From Chirona hameri (taxonomy: Eukaryota; Arthropoda; Thecostraca; Balanomorpha; Balanidae), in assembly GCA_036785665.1 (NCBI GenBank), contig JAXIVJ010001038.1:55001-119000 (forward strand): a stretch of DNA of 64,000 bases, read 5' to 3'. The position numbers and the translations under genes were made by a program. This document shows, in pieces, positions 1 to 36,240 of this stretch (position 1 is its first letter; the number at the start of each line of letters is the position of its first letter). The notes beneath the pieces were generated by a model, which saw only the letters and a list, made by a program, of their open reading frames with translations, was not told the origin of the DNA and searched no databases.

Positions 1-170
1 ATTGGTTGCGCACCATTGATGTGTGCATAACCTTTCGAATGTGCCTCTTCTTAGCATGTGTGTAACCCCACGGGGTTGAATGAGAGTGCGACCGCGATAC
101 GCCGTTCGCGATTTACCCAATGCATTTCTGGTTTGGCCAGCGCCACCCAAAACGTGGCACGTGCCGAGTG

Positions 171-538
171 CACCCGCAGAACGTCATATACTCACTCTAG
201 GTGATGATGCAGGCACTAATCACTATGCTATGCATATGCGTGGTACACTATTTAGCCTGTGCCACCCGCAGAACGTCATATACTCACTCTAGGTGATGCG
301 GGCACCACTAATCACTGTGCTATGCATGTGCGTGGTACACTATTTAGCCTGTGCCACCCGCAGAACGTCATATACTCACTCTAGGTGATGCGGGCACCAC
401 TAATCACTATGCTATGCATATGCGTGGTACACTATTTAGCCTGTGCCACCCGCAGAACGTCATATACTCACTCTAGGTGATGCGGGCACCACTAATCACT
501 GTGCTATGCATGTGCGTGGTACACTATTTAGCCTGTGC
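171..538. repeat. 92-bp tandem repeat, 4 copies
   Basis: Four head-to-tail copies of a 92-bp unit start at 171, 263, 355 and 447, each beginning CACCCGCAGAACGTCATA. The copies differ by a few bases (TATGCATATG against TATGCATGTG). The array stops a few bases before the target duplication of the Transib-like element. Short reading frames across it are repeat artefacts; I see no gene in 1-541. Confidence 0.9.
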
Positions 539-1159
539 CACCGTTGCACAGTGGGCGATAACGGCCTGCCAGCGCGACATTGGGTGACAAACAAAAATTC
601 AAAAATTACTATTTTATACGGCTCATTTTCAAGAAAAATGTCCATAGCATGAAAGTATAACACCGATTCGCGAATAAATTTGTTTATTTGTATGCACCAT
701 TTCTTCAAACACACTATTGTTCAGCCGCCGATATTGCTATGGTGCGCCTCATTCTCATCGCATGGATATATGCTAATGTGAGAGGCGAAGAACTTTTCGT
801 AGAAGCTTTGTGGTATTTTTTCTTGAAAGTACAAATCATCAGCAGCACGAAATACCTATATATGACCTTTCCATGTGAATTAACAATTTTATATTCCAAC
901 ATTAAGTGAGGTATGTTATTTGAAGTGGCTCACCAACAGAATCAAAACTTGAGTTAATCCTACAATTTTCATTCCACGGTTCTCCGCTTTGATGAAACAT
1001 TTGTCTGCCTCGTTAGAGCTTATACTTTGTGCCTATTAAAAGAAACCTTGCGCATATTTGCGCTTTTTATTTTGCAGATTATTTTATAGTGTACATCACT
1101 ATTAACTCTGCGCCATTACAATGCCCGGCTCTTTACTGTCTCTAGTTAACTGGCCGTAC

Positions 1160-1560
1160 AAAAGCCATTTTTTAAAGACAAAAGTCTAAATATAGCAAAT
1201 GACGAGGGCTACATAATGGCTATCTCGGATTTTCGAAATTTTTGTTTTTTTTACCCCAAAAAATTCTAAAAAATATTTTGTTTGGAAAGATGCCCTCAAC
1301 ATCAAACTTTTCAAACATTTTCCAAAAACCGGAATATATATTGGAGAACCACATATGGCCAATACTCAAACTAAATTTCAAAGCAATATCTTTGTTTTTG
1401 ACTGACTTATGACTCCCTAAGTAAGAGTAACTCATGACGTCATATTTTGTTATTGCGTTTTTTGCTTTTATTGACCTGATACAGACAAATAAATGTCAGC
1501 GCTGTATTTCTGAGACAAAACCGGTCTAGAAACATGCCTTTTGTATTTATATTTATCAAT
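1160..1560. repeat. dispersed AT-rich repeat
   Basis: This stretch is a diverged copy of sequence also present at about 34725-35105 and 35790-36010. All share the CAAATTTCAAAGCAATATCTT core, a TTTTTGACTGA motif, a GACGTCAT block and the CTGGTCTAG(A)AACATG block (ACCGGTCTAGAAACATG here). The sequence after it (1575-1930) is rich in TGACCT/AGGTCA words. No coding potential is apparent. Confidence 0.7.
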
Positions 1561-2066
1561 TTCAAATTTTGAACTTATATGGCCTGACCTTGATCTGAGC
1601 TGAGCTTGACACTAACGTCACTTAAATGAGGTCAGATGGTAAAATGACTATCACTATCGAATGATACGTGAACAATAGCCCATACAACATGTGTCGCATG
1701 ACTTTCGTAGATTTTCTGCGCATAGTGACCTTTTGTGACCTGACCTTGACCTTTGCCAAGAATCTCACTTTAGCTCATGCGGAATGTGTATTATACCTTT
1801 GGGAGCATTGTAGGTGATCATGGTCGTAATCAAAGGCTTTGGATGGAAAGTATGGCCCATAAACTCATGCCTCGATTTTGACCTTTGACCCGATTTTGAC
1901 CTATTATGTAACCTAAATTCCACACAATTTCGAGTATGTTTTAGATGCGAGTCACTGAGAGCTTTAGAATTCCGCCTTGCGCGTCTCGCTGCGATCATTG
2001 GTTCCGGAGATAACGAGGGGGGAGGGGGTGGGGGTCATTATTTGCCTCCTCCCGGTCAGTGCCAGG

Positions 2067-2750
2067 TTAAAGGGAGTGTGCCTACTGTTTTGCAATGTCA
2101 AAAATATTTTTGAACGGTAAGTAGCTATTGGTTTGATTGTTGTATATGATGAAATTCACATCTGGAGCCCCTTTAGTTGAATTTTCACTTATATTGTTTT
2201 TTTTGCTTATTTTTTGTTTCGATATCTATCAAACGATCGCCACTATAGTGATGTTATGTAAAACGGCGCACATAAGACAATACAATTACGGTCACATCAT
2301 GCAAGATAGAAAGACAAGTTTTGCACAACACGTTCTTGCAACTGTGAACTTTAGTATGTGCAAGTTTCGTAGCTCTAAATTGATATCTTCTTCAAAAAAT
2401 GGAAATCGGCCATCATCCAAACGGCCATCATCGAAAAACATGATGGCCGTCCAGTTTCTGTTCGGCTGCTGCTATCAACGTGCACGAGCTGTTTTGTTGA
2501 ATTGCTATTGGCCGGCGCTAACAATATGCTAGCAGTTTAATCGATAGTTGCAGTGCTTCTAGTAGCGGAAGCCCTCTGGAGTCTACCCGATAACTTTTTG
2601 CTCCCAGCAAGTTCCTGGAGTCTTTGGAATATCTCAGCAACTAGGGCGAATCTGGAGAAACGAAGTCATGGGGCAATTCAGAAAATTATGTTCTATATAC
2701 CAGTGTCAATAACCCCAAATAAGCGATGTGAGTAGGCACACTCCCTTTAA
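2067..2750. mobile_element. TTAA-flanked MITE nested in the Transib-like element
   Basis: The left end reads TTAA-AGGGAGTGTGCCTACT at 2067. The right end reads AGTAGGCACACTCCCT-TTAA ending at 2750. The inverted repeats match perfectly over 16 bases and both sides carry TTAA. TTAA target duplication is the signature of piggyBac-type transposition. At 684 bp with no long frame it is a non-autonomous element. The 131-codon frame at 2137-2532 inside it has no recognisable domain and is not called as a gene. Confidence 0.75.
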
Positions 2751-3409
2751 ACCCAGATACAAGAAAGTGCATATTTTGAGCTCCCTGATTCATCAGCTAT
2801 CGATTGATATGCTACATGTTCAAACCGATGCCGTAAATTGAAGCAGAAACGCCGTGTCGCGCTAAAAGGCCGTTCTCGCCCACTGTGCGTTGTCTTCAGT
2901 TAGCACGTGCCTTTGGGGCCGCATTATAAGTGATGCTTGCAATGCAACTTCATGAAACATTCAAAAGTGGATGTTCTAAAATACCTTAGCCCAGCAACGT
3001 TTGGTGCACCTGCGGAACGCGACTTAGTCTGTTCCTCGTGGATCCTTACCCTTTATTTTCCAATGAAACGAAATGATAGACATAAGGAATCGCCACAAAA
3101 TATTTATTGTTGCATAATAGCTACTCTACTACTTCTCTACTACTCTAATAGCTACTAAACGCTACAGTTCAGTTACATCAGTATTTTGCATTGTGTTTAC
3201 TTGTAATGCTACGATTTTGAGAAAAAAAGGTTGTGGATTAAATAGAGATATCTAGAGCCGTTTTTGTGTTTGAAAGAAGTCAAGATTTTGTGTCCCACGT
3301 ACCCACGGTCATATACTAAATACATTCCCAAAATGTTGTTCTGTACTGCCTTCGTAACTTGTCGACTTCTCTGGATCTGCTCTATGTATGTTCTGTCCCT
3401 GCGCTTCAG

Positions 3410-26928
<23,519 letters not shown>

Positions 26929-26938
26929 GTGGGCCACA

Positions 26939-29395
26939 AGGGTCACCACTGGGTCACACAGGTCACCACAGGGTCACAGGTCACCACAGGGTCACAGGTC
27001 ACCACAGGGTCACATGTCACCACAGGGTCACATGTCACCACAGGGTCACAGGTCACCACAGGGTCACAGGTCACCACAGGGTCACAGGTCACCACAGGGT
27101 CACACAGGTCACCACAGGGTCATGGGTCACCACAGGGTCACAGGTCACCACAGGGTCACATGTCACCACAGGGTCACAGGTCACCACAGGGTCACAGGTC
27201 ACCACAGGGTCACAATGGTCACCACTGGGTCACACAGGTCACCACATGGTCACACAGGTCACCACAGGGTCACAGGTCACCACAGGGTCACAAGGGTCAC
27301 ACAGGTCACCACAGGGTCACGGATCACCACAGGGTCACAGGTCACAACAGGGTCACCTGTCACCACAGGGTCACATGTCACCACAGGGTCACAGGTCACC
27401 ACAGGGTCACAGGTCACCACAGGGTCACAGGTCACCACAGGGTCACAATGGTCACCACTGGGTCACACGGGTTACCACAGGGTCACATGCCACCACAGGG
27501 TCACAGGTCACCACAGGGTCACAGGTCACCACAGGGTCACATGTCACCACAGGGTCACAAGGGTCACCACAGGGTCACATGTCACCACAGGGTCACAGGT
27601 CACCACAGGATCACCAGGGTCACAGGGTCACATATCACCACAGGGTCACAGGTCACCACAGGGTCACAGGTCACCACAGGGTCACATGTCACCACAGGGT
27701 CAGAGGTCACCACAGGGTCACAAAGGTCGCACAGGTCACCACAGGGTCACGGGTCACCACAGGGTCACAGGTCACCACAGGGTCACAGGTCACCACAGGG
27801 TCACATGTCACCACAGGGCCACAGGTCACCACAGGGTCACATGTCACCACAGGGTCACATGTCACCACAGGGTCACATGTCACCACAGGGTCACAAGGGT
27901 CACCACTGGGTCACACAGGTCACCACAGGGTCACAGGTCACCACATGGTCACATATCACCACAGGGTCACAGGTCACCACAGGGCCACAGGTCACCACAG
28001 GGTCACAGGTCACCACAGGGTCACAGGTCACCACAGGGTCACAGGTCACCACAGGGTCACAAGGGTCACCACAGGGTCACAGATCACCACAGGGTCACAT
28101 GTCACCACATGGTCACAGGTCACCACAGGATCACCAGGGCCACAGGGCCACAGATCACCACAGGGTCACAGGTCACCACAGGGTCACAGGTCACCACAGG
28201 GTCACAGGTCACCACAGGGTCACAGGTCACCACAGGGTCACAGGTCATCACAGGGTCACAGGTTACCACAGGGTCACAGGTCACCACAGGGTCACAGGTC
28301 ACCACAGGATCACCAGGGACACAGGGTCACATATCACCACAGGGTCACAGGTCAACACAGGGTCACATGTCACCACAGGGTCACAATGGTCACACAGGTC
28401 ACCACAGGGTCACGGTCACCACAGGGTCACAGGTCACCACAGGGTCACAGGTCACCACTGGGTCACATGTCACCACAGGGTCACAGGTCACCACGGGGTC
28501 ACAGGTCACCACAGGGTCACAGGTCACCACAGGGTCACAAGGGTCACCACTGGGTCACACAGGTCACCACAGGGTCACAGGGTCACAGATCACCACAGGG
28601 TCACATGTCACCACAGGGTCACATGTCACCACAGGGTCACAGGTCACCACAGGGTCACAGGGTCACAAGGGTCACCACAGGGTCACAGATCACCACAGGG
28701 TCACATGTCACCACAGGGTCACATGTCACCACAGGGTCACATGTCACCACAGGGTCACAGGTCACCACAGGATCACCAGGGCCACAGGGTCACATATCAC
28801 CACAGGGTCACAGGTCACCACAGGGTCACAAGAGTCACACAGGTCACCACAGGGTCACGGGTCACCACAGGGTCACATGTCACCACAGGGTCACATGTCA
28901 CCACAGGGTCACAGGTCACCACAGGGTCACAGGTCACCACAGGGTCACAAGGGTCACCACTGGGTCACACAGGCCACCACAGGGTCACAGGTCACCACAG
29001 GGTCACAGGTCACCACAGGGTCACATATCACCACAGGGTCACATGTCACCACAGAGTCACATGTCACCACAGGGTCACAGGTCACCACAGGGTCACATGT
29101 CACCACAGGGTCACAGATCACCACAGGGTCACATGTCACCACAGGGTCACATGTCACCACAGGGTCACAGGTCACCACAGGATCACCAGGGTCACTGGGT
29201 CACTGGGTCACAGATCACCACAGGGTTACAGGTCACCACAGGGTCACAGGTCACCACAGGGTCACAGATCACCACAGGGTCACAGGTCACCACAGGGTCA
29301 CAGGGTCACAGATCACTACAGGGTCACAGGTCATCACAGGGTCACAGGTCACTACAGGATCACCAGGACCACAGGGTCATGTGACACGGGCTAAA
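26939..29395 (+). repeat. array D: ~136 copies of an 18-bp unit made of AGGTCA half-sites
   Basis: The unit is AGGTCACCACAGGGTCAC. It contains AGGTCA and GGGTCA separated by five bases, and the next unit's AGGTCA follows after a single base, so direct repeats alternate between DR5 and DR1 spacing. Variants include ATGTCA, AGATCA and occasional extra CAAG. The period is a multiple of three and all three plus frames are open for over 850 codons (HRSPQG, TTGSQV or HHRVTG repeats). The array begins within ~12 bp of the exon 17 donor; a degenerate unit overlaps the donor itself. Confidence 0.95.
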
Positions 29396-29399
29396 CGAA

Positions 29400-31200
29400 T
29401 CACAAGGTGACACAGGTCATTGTGGGGTTCATACGTCCAAATGAACACTTATTGGGGCAGAACAGTCCAACATGCTGCCGTATGGACTGGTTTAAACGAG
29501 ACTTTGGTGAATACCTTGACCATACTTGAATTGCATACAACGTTGCAATTATGTACATATTATGACGTATAGGGTGTATACTAGAGATGCAAATTCCAGG
29601 ACTACGGAGCCGGCGCCGGGCCCAAATTCAGGCCCGGCGGGCCTGAAGCTGTGTCTGAACTCAAGCTTGCCGGTCTCATGCCGGGCTCAGCACAAGTTCG
29701 GGGGTTAAAATACGGTTTAATGTATTATGAAGTAGACATGCAGATTGCTGACTGCTGGGCCTGGCGATTGCAGACACATTTGGCCGGGCTTGGTGCTGGT
29801 GCCAACTCATTTATGAGCGGTGGCGGTGGCGGTGCCGGTTCCTGTTTTTGGAGAAATGTTTGCATCTCTAGTATATACTGGTTGTGTTTGGAGCCTCAGT
29901 TGGTTTAATATATCGAGTTGTGTTTGTGTGCACGGCGCACATGGTCTGTGGGTTGGGACTTGGGTGCGGTGTGAGACGGCCTACGATCGTTTCCCATCCT
30001 TCCCCGGAGTCGGAAAACGTCTCCTGTTCGTACTCCTCTGTGTCACACCTGCTTTTGAAAAGCGACTCATACCAGAGTCCTGCTTTCATTGGTCCATTGG
30101 CAGCAGATAGATCAAGCTGGCAGTGAGTGATCGCCGGCAGAACAGCAGGCGAACGCTTGTTCATGCTTTCGATGTTAACGCTTCCATTGTTTCACGATTG
30201 GCATTTGTTTTATCTATGAATGGTGGACTTAGACGTTCAAACGGTGTTCGCCTCTGCGGTGTGGGAGCTTCCCAGAGGTGGGCCCAGTGACAACCAAGAG
30301 GCTTGCAGCCTAGCAACAAGCGAAAGTGTACGCAGATATACACCAGGATGCATCTCTGATAGACGTATTTGCATCATTACGGGAGTCCCTCCTTATTGTA
30401 TCGTCATTTCGTGTTCTGATTACTTAGACAGCTCCAGTGTCTTTGCACTAGCTTCATGTTACAAGAGTGCATGTTTATGCAAACTGAACGCGCTGCCCGA
30501 CATTGATCTTGCCTTAGCGATGTTCCGCGTAAATTGTCACTTGATTTGTCGTGCAGAGAGGGTAGATGATCATTGCCATGGATGCTTGCCCCAATGACCA
30601 TGGTCGTTTTAGCCATGCTAATGCATGTCCGAAACGGACGCCTGCGGTGTCCAAAACACAAACACCAACATTCCGTCGTTAGATCGCGATGTTATGAGTT
30701 CGTATGCTTAACACATTGGCCGCACGCTTCTTGTAAAGTAAGCATATCTTGTTGAAATATCTCGAGGAGGCTAGTGGTTTTGTTTGTCGCGTTCCTCCTG
30801 TTTTGTGTTGTTCCGAACCTCCGGGGAACTGGTTACCATCACAAAACTCCGCGCCATCCGCCGTCTTTGTTACGCTGTACGTGCGAAGTTTTCGATCGCG
30901 GCCTCTGCTGTGCTCTATGCTGGGAAAAGCTTGCGATGGGTGAAATGTTGCCAAATGCTCACACAAACTTTTTAATTCATGCTAGACAAACAACACATCA
31001 CTTGTATTTACTAATAGAAAGTTATCAGATTTCCGGTTCTAAGATCTTTCGATAAGTAAATACGTTCTATGAACTGTTCGTAGGCTCTCTTACCTCCGGC
31101 CTTGAACATCCTCAAATGCATTTTGCTGTTATATGATATGATTTCGAAAGTGTTAATGTAGCAGGTTTTCGCCATTCGTTTCACTTCTGCTACTGCTGTC
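29400..31200. other. no gene seen
   Basis: Mixed sequence with short frames on both strands and no recognisable domain. A GC-rich stretch at 29600-29700 contains repeated GCCGGGC/GCCCGGC words. Confidence 0.6.
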
Positions 31201-31240
31201 TGACGTGTGTGTGTGTTTGTGTGTGTGTGTGTGTCTGCAG

Positions 31241-31375
31241 CAACTGGGAGCGATGGTCTCCCGTCCGGACGGTCTCACCCGGAGAAGTCAGCGGGGCGAC
31301 GGCTGCCGGACGTCCAGTGACGACGGCCACCACCACGACCACGGCTCCGGCAGTCACCTCAACGCGTGCGTGTAG
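31241..31375 (+). CDS. candidate alternative last exon of the anoctamin
   Basis: Acceptor TCTGCAG follows a long GT-rich tract. In phase 0, as exon 17 requires, 44 codons run to TAG: QLGAMVSRPDGLTRRSQRGD, then GCRTSSDDGHHHDHGSGSHL and NACV. A histidine-rich tail also ends some vertebrate ANO1 proteins, but such tails are not conserved. A second frame through the same acceptor is open longer (to 31631) but would need phase 2. This is inference from phase and acceptor only. Confidence 0.4.
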   Translation, partial: QLGAMVSRPDGLTRRSQRGDGCRTSSDDGHHHDHGSGSHLNACV

Positions 31376-31600
31376 GGCGACATCTGCCGGCGACCCGACG
31401 GCAGAGCCATCTATAACGATACTACGTCTGCGAGCGACATCTGCCGGCGATCCGACGGCAAAGCCATCTATAACGATACCACGTCTGCGAGCTACATCTG
31501 CCGGCGATCCGACGGCAGAGCCATCTATAACGATACCACGTCTGCGAGCGACATCTGCCGGCGACCCGACGGCAGGGTCAGCTGTGGTGACCTCCCAGCG
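31376..31600 (+). repeat. 57-bp tandem repeat, about 4 copies
   Basis: Unit GCGACATCTGCCGGCGATCC plus the rest to ATACCACGTCT. Copies differ by few bases. The period is a multiple of three, and one plus frame reads RATSAGDPTAEPSITIPRL repeats. Confidence 0.9.
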
Positions 31601-31739
31601 GCAGAGCAATTTATTGGTGATACCACGTTAGAGCCACCTTTTGGTGATACGATGCCAGAGCCACCTTTTAGTGATGCGAGCCATCTAACAGTGACAAAAA
31701 AGTCACAGCATATTTCGTTGATACCACATCTGAGCCGTC

Positions 31740-32663
31740 TTAACCCTATTAGTGGCGGGGGGGGGGGGCAGATTCTGCTCACCCCTCAGGTTTTTCGCAG
31801 ATATCTCCCGAACGACTAGGAGCAGACCCATGCAATTTGGAGACTTCCAACAATTTAATTCCGCATATGGAGTCAAAATTTTGAGTTCCTAACCTTAACA
31901 GAGGCGGTTTCATGGCCCGGTTTTGGGAGTTGTTTTTATTCGGCGACATTTGGCGATAATACGGAGGATGCGAACTGCACGGCTTCTTCCTAACTGCCTG
32001 AACTATAAAGGAGTTGCATAGGTTTAGGGTGATCGAAGCAATTGCAAATTAGTTTATTTTAGTGAACTATAATAAATATTGCACGGTAGAGGCGGTTTCA
32101 GGGACTTGAAAAGGGGAGGTTTACAGGAAGTTATTTTGTATATTTTGCCTCCGTTTTTCGCTAGCCTGGCACCGCCTATGGATGCAAATATGCTTTATAA
32201 CTGTTGTGTCCGATGTCACAATAGCGCACCAATTCATGTATCGAAAACAAATACAAAAGACTGTTTTTATAAGGCATTTACTTACCCCAAAATTTAGTGA
32301 CTTGAAAACGCCTATGATTTTTAAATTTTCAAAAGTCGCCGTCATATCAATCCCCAATTCAATCTCTATCGATCCCCATTAGTTGCGCTAAAATCGGTTG
32401 ATAAACATGACAGTTGTGTTTGATCACATATACCTCTAATATTTGTAGTTTTGGCCCCCTGTTGCCCCCTATCAAACATTTCGATGTTTTATTCTTCTTC
32501 AGAGATGTAGTTTGTGTTGAGGGGAATCAAACGCCGTTTGATTTTTTTTTAATCGGACGGGTAGATCTCGAGATCTCCGGGGGGGGGGGGGGGGGGGCGG
32601 ACCCCCACCCCCCACCCCACCCCCTGCCACTAATAGCCAGGAGCCTGCCACTAATAGGGTTAA
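31740..32663. mobile_element. TTAA-flanked element with CCCTATTAGTGGC ends
   Basis: Left end TTAA-CCCTATTAGTGGC at 31740; right end GCCACTAATAGGG-TTAA at 32663. The inverted repeats are perfect over 13 bp and continue into a G-run/C-run. At 924 bp with no long frame it is a non-autonomous piggyBac-type element. A related decayed copy lies at 50555-51040. Confidence 0.75.
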
Positions 32664-34458
32664 GGTGATAATAAGAACGGCCAGTCGGCCAGTCGTGTGG
32701 CCGTGGCTATTTACCCGCCAGGTAGTTGGTGCCACCTATCGGCTAGATTGGTGATAACAGCCATCTATCAACGACCCGTGAACTCGTGCTTCTCCCGCTG
32801 TGGTGCATTGCCTTGCCGGTCGTGCCATTGTGGCCTCTCTAAAAGCGATTGTGCTGGATTCCTCGCATCCAGTCTTGAAGCATCGGGAAATTGCCTAGCC
32901 TGTGAACCATTTCAGTTTGTAAAATAAGGCAACCGGTACTAAAACCTGTTTTATAACAGGTGCTCGTGTTCAAAGAGCCTTAACTACTTACTCGTGCTCA
33001 GGTGACTTGCATGTTTTTGAGGATGTTTACCATAAGCTTCGCCCGTCTTCATATAGTATTTTTGAAGAATCTACTTTTTATTGTACAATAGCTGCAGGAC
33101 ATCTTTTGTCAGTTTGACAGCGTACAAATAAGTAGTTGAGCTAGGACCACTTAATCATGACATTTATCGGTGTAGTTTTTTTAACGGTTTGCTATTCTGT
33201 GCCTCTCCTGCTTATAATTTACCTGGTATGTTTGAAATACGGAGGTCTTTCCTGGACGGTGTCTCTATATTTGGGATACTGCTGCGTTGAAGCTGTTCGC
33301 GTAGCTTTGTCATAAAATCAAAATACTCTGCTTCCTTTGTCACTATTAGATCGGCAATTATGTTCACATGTGACCTGGGCTTAAGTGTTGTCACGACCAG
33401 TTAGCAGAAGCTCTGTAGACTGACCGGATTGGGTAGTGACGATATGCTTGCCATGGTACTACGTCGGAGCTTGAATGTTTGCCACGGCTAGCTTTGGGAT
33501 GTGCGTTTGAATGTTAAGATTCTGCTGGTACCGTTTCCGCACGATTATCAGTAAGTGTTTCGTGCTCGGATGCCTATTTTGTCGGTTAATGGGAAGTCTG
33601 CTTCGTGTGTTGCTTACCAGATATTCATTGTTGAGGCAAGTTTGTGTAGAGTAGCTGTTTTATGATCTGCGCCTGTTTGATGTGGAAATATACTATTCTA
33701 TTTTTGATAGCTATATTTTTGATTTTGATAGCACTTTTTCCTTTTCTGTAGCTCTTTGTTTTCCATGCTGGTATACTGGTATCCGTGGTGAACTTCCTTG
33801 CAAGCCACAGTATCTTACTGAAAAGGGTCCTGCTGTGCTCAGGTTTGTTTTAGTTTTAGCATTGTGTTTGTTTTTAAAGATCGTGAGCCGCCTGGTCGCA
33901 GTCGAGTATCACGGCATAAGATGCTCGTGACCAACTGGTGCTTGTGCATCGTGAGCGCATAAAGTCATAGCACGTTCTAGGATTAGCACTTATGAGTTAG
34001 TGAATTTGGTTCGGCGTGCTACTGTTAAAACGGTATTCCGCGCACAGAGAGCCTTCAATGGCCCAATGGTTGGTGTGCCCAGCGGTTTTGGAGACAATAA
34101 GTCATGTACCTCGTGGCCATGATGTATAGTTCATACAGAAACAAGTGGGTCTGAATACTTTGATAGAAGACTGCGCCTGAGAGACGGAGCCGGCCCGCCT
34201 TCGTCGACAGCGATCTAGCCTGTCTTGTGGGTACTGCTCATGTTGCTTGCCTTCCTACTCAGTCAGTGTTCTGGTCTGGTGATGCTGCGCTGCTGTTGTC
34301 GCTTTCGAGGCGTATTTGTATGTGTGCATGATGTGCGGCGTTGTTTACTATACGATATACGCAATGGTGCAGACTGCTGTCTGCGAGAATATACAACGTC
34401 CGACTTCCTCTGTGACTATGTTAGTGAGTGTCTTAGTATGTCTAAGTGTATACATGGG
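32664..34458. other. no gene seen
   Basis: Frames up to about 99 codons occur on the plus strand, but none shows a domain, splice-supported structure or GC-rich codon use like the anoctamin exons. Confidence 0.55.
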
Positions 34459-36240
34459 TTAACCCTCGCCCTCGGGGGGGGGGGGGGGGGGCTGACAGGC
34501 CCCCCTGAAGTTTTTCTTGAATAACTTTTGACATATGGGGTGCATCTTGTTGAAATTTTTGGTAGCTGAGTTTACAACAATTATACGTAGGCTGTAAAAT
34601 TGCATTGAAATTGATTAAGTAGTTTGGGAGATAACAATGTTTTGATGACGTCATGTTGCTACAAAATTAGAAATATTTGAAAAATCGTAGAAAACGTTTT
34701 AAAGCAATTGCAAACTCAATTTACCAAAGATACAAAATGGCATTCTCTTTAAAATGGCAATCTCGGAATGTCAAAATTTTGGGTTTTTGACTCCTAAAAT
34801 TTAAAAAAAAAACTTTTTTTTGGGGAAAAATCCCCACAAAATCAAATTTGTCAAAGATATTAGGAAAACCGGAATATATGTAAGAGAACTGAGTATGAAA
34901 AATACTCATACCAAATTTCAAAGCAATATCTTCATTTTTGACTGAGTGATGGCTTCCTAAGTGTAAGAAGCTGAAGACGTCATTTTTATACTTTTTTTGA
35001 CATTTTTGGACAAGATACGAACAAATAATTACTTTTTTGTATTTCTGAGCCAAAACTGGTCTAGGAACATGTTTCTTATTTACATTTATCAATTTCTAAT
35101 TTTGAGGTTTTCTGAAGAGCAAAATCGCTGTACTGTGCTCTTTCTCATAAACGTTTGGTAGTACAATTCTGTAGTATAGTTGTAAGATTGTGTAGTAAAG
35201 TTGTAAAATTGTGTTTCATAAAGCAAACACTACTACTTACTACACTCGAGACTTTACAACTTTACAATGTTACTACAGAAACGCTACGGTTGCTTTTTAA
35301 AACGCACGCATCTGTTTCATAAAGATCCTCTGATTTACAGAGTAGTAAAAAATGAAGCCAGTTTTACAGCGCATTTTTACCCTGCTATTCACCGTTGTAA
35401 AATTGGGAACATGATAACTTAAACACTTCCAATGAGACATGAGACGAAACAAATTGCGATAAGAGATGATTACATTGGCAATTAAGGGTTTTCTTTTTCA
35501 CCAATGATCGTTTCCAAGAGGGAAAACGCACCTTTAAAACCGTATTAGTGGCACATGCGGAACTTTATATACTTTTGGGGTTGTAGCTACAACTGCATCC
35601 TCAAAAACTACAACCCCAATCATGAATATTACAACCCCAACATTGCCAGTGAATGCCTACCCAAGTAAATAAATACTGTAAACGGTACGCAAAACCAAAG
35701 GATTTTTCAATAACAATCATAACAAAACAATTAATAAATATATGAACACAGAAAAGGACAAACTTTACAATGTTAGTAAAGTTTGTTACCCATACCAAAT
35801 TTCAAAGCAATATCTTCATTTTTGACTGAGTGATGGCTCTCTAAGTGTAAGAAACTGATGACGTCATATTTTAAAATAGCGTTTTTTGACTTTTTTGACA
35901 AGATACGAACACATAATTACCGTTTTTGCATTTCTGAGCCAAAACTGGTCTAGGAACATGCCTTTTTATTTACATTTATCAATGTCTAATTTTGATGTTT
36001 TCTGCAGAGCAAAATATCTGTTCTGGACGTGGTAAATCCGAGGTCATTCACTTGCCCTGGAAGGTCACCCGTTGACCTGAAACCTAAAAATCGTATACCG
36101 TTAGATTTCTCTCATGACGGGCAACATGCTGGTTCTTACCGCATTGCTCTAAGTTGCTTGGTTTGGAAGTTAACAGGGGGGGCCTGTCAGCCCCCCCCCC
36201 GTAGGGCGAAGGTGAAAAGCTCCCGTAGGGCGAGGGTTAA
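34459..36240. mobile_element. TTAA-flanked element with CCCTCGCCCT ends
   Basis: Left end TTAA-CCCTCGCCCTCGGGG at 34459; right end CCCGTAGGGCGAGGG-TTAA at 36240. The element is 1782 bp. Inside it, a block of about 220 bp (CAAATTTCAAAGCAATATCTTC to the CTGGTCTAGGAACATG block) occurs twice in the same orientation, at about 34910-35105 and 35790-35990. That suggests a nested or recombined copy. No transposase frame is seen. Confidence 0.7.

Larger units (their letters stand above)
547..2887. mobile_element. Transib-like non-autonomous DNA transposon
   Basis: The left end starts CACAGTGGGCGATAACGGCC at 547. The right end, read on the minus strand from 2887, starts CACAGTGGGCGAGAACGGCC. A shared AGCGCGACA follows at the same distance on both sides, giving about 34-bp terminal inverted repeats. 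Both ends are flanked by the same five bases, CGTTG (542-546 and 2888-2892). A 5-bp target duplication with CACARTG termini is the known hallmark of Transib elements, relatives of the RAG1/2 recombinase. No transposase frame is visible, so the copy is non-autonomous. It carries a nested TTAA-flanked element and a dispersed AT-rich repeat. Confidence 0.75.

Noticed and set aside
547..600. Complete V(D)J-type recombination signal
   Set aside because: The heptamer matches, but no ACAAAAACC-like nonamer stands 12 or 23 bases away. A poly-A stretch about 33 bases in is at the wrong distance. Only the Transib-type end is claimed.
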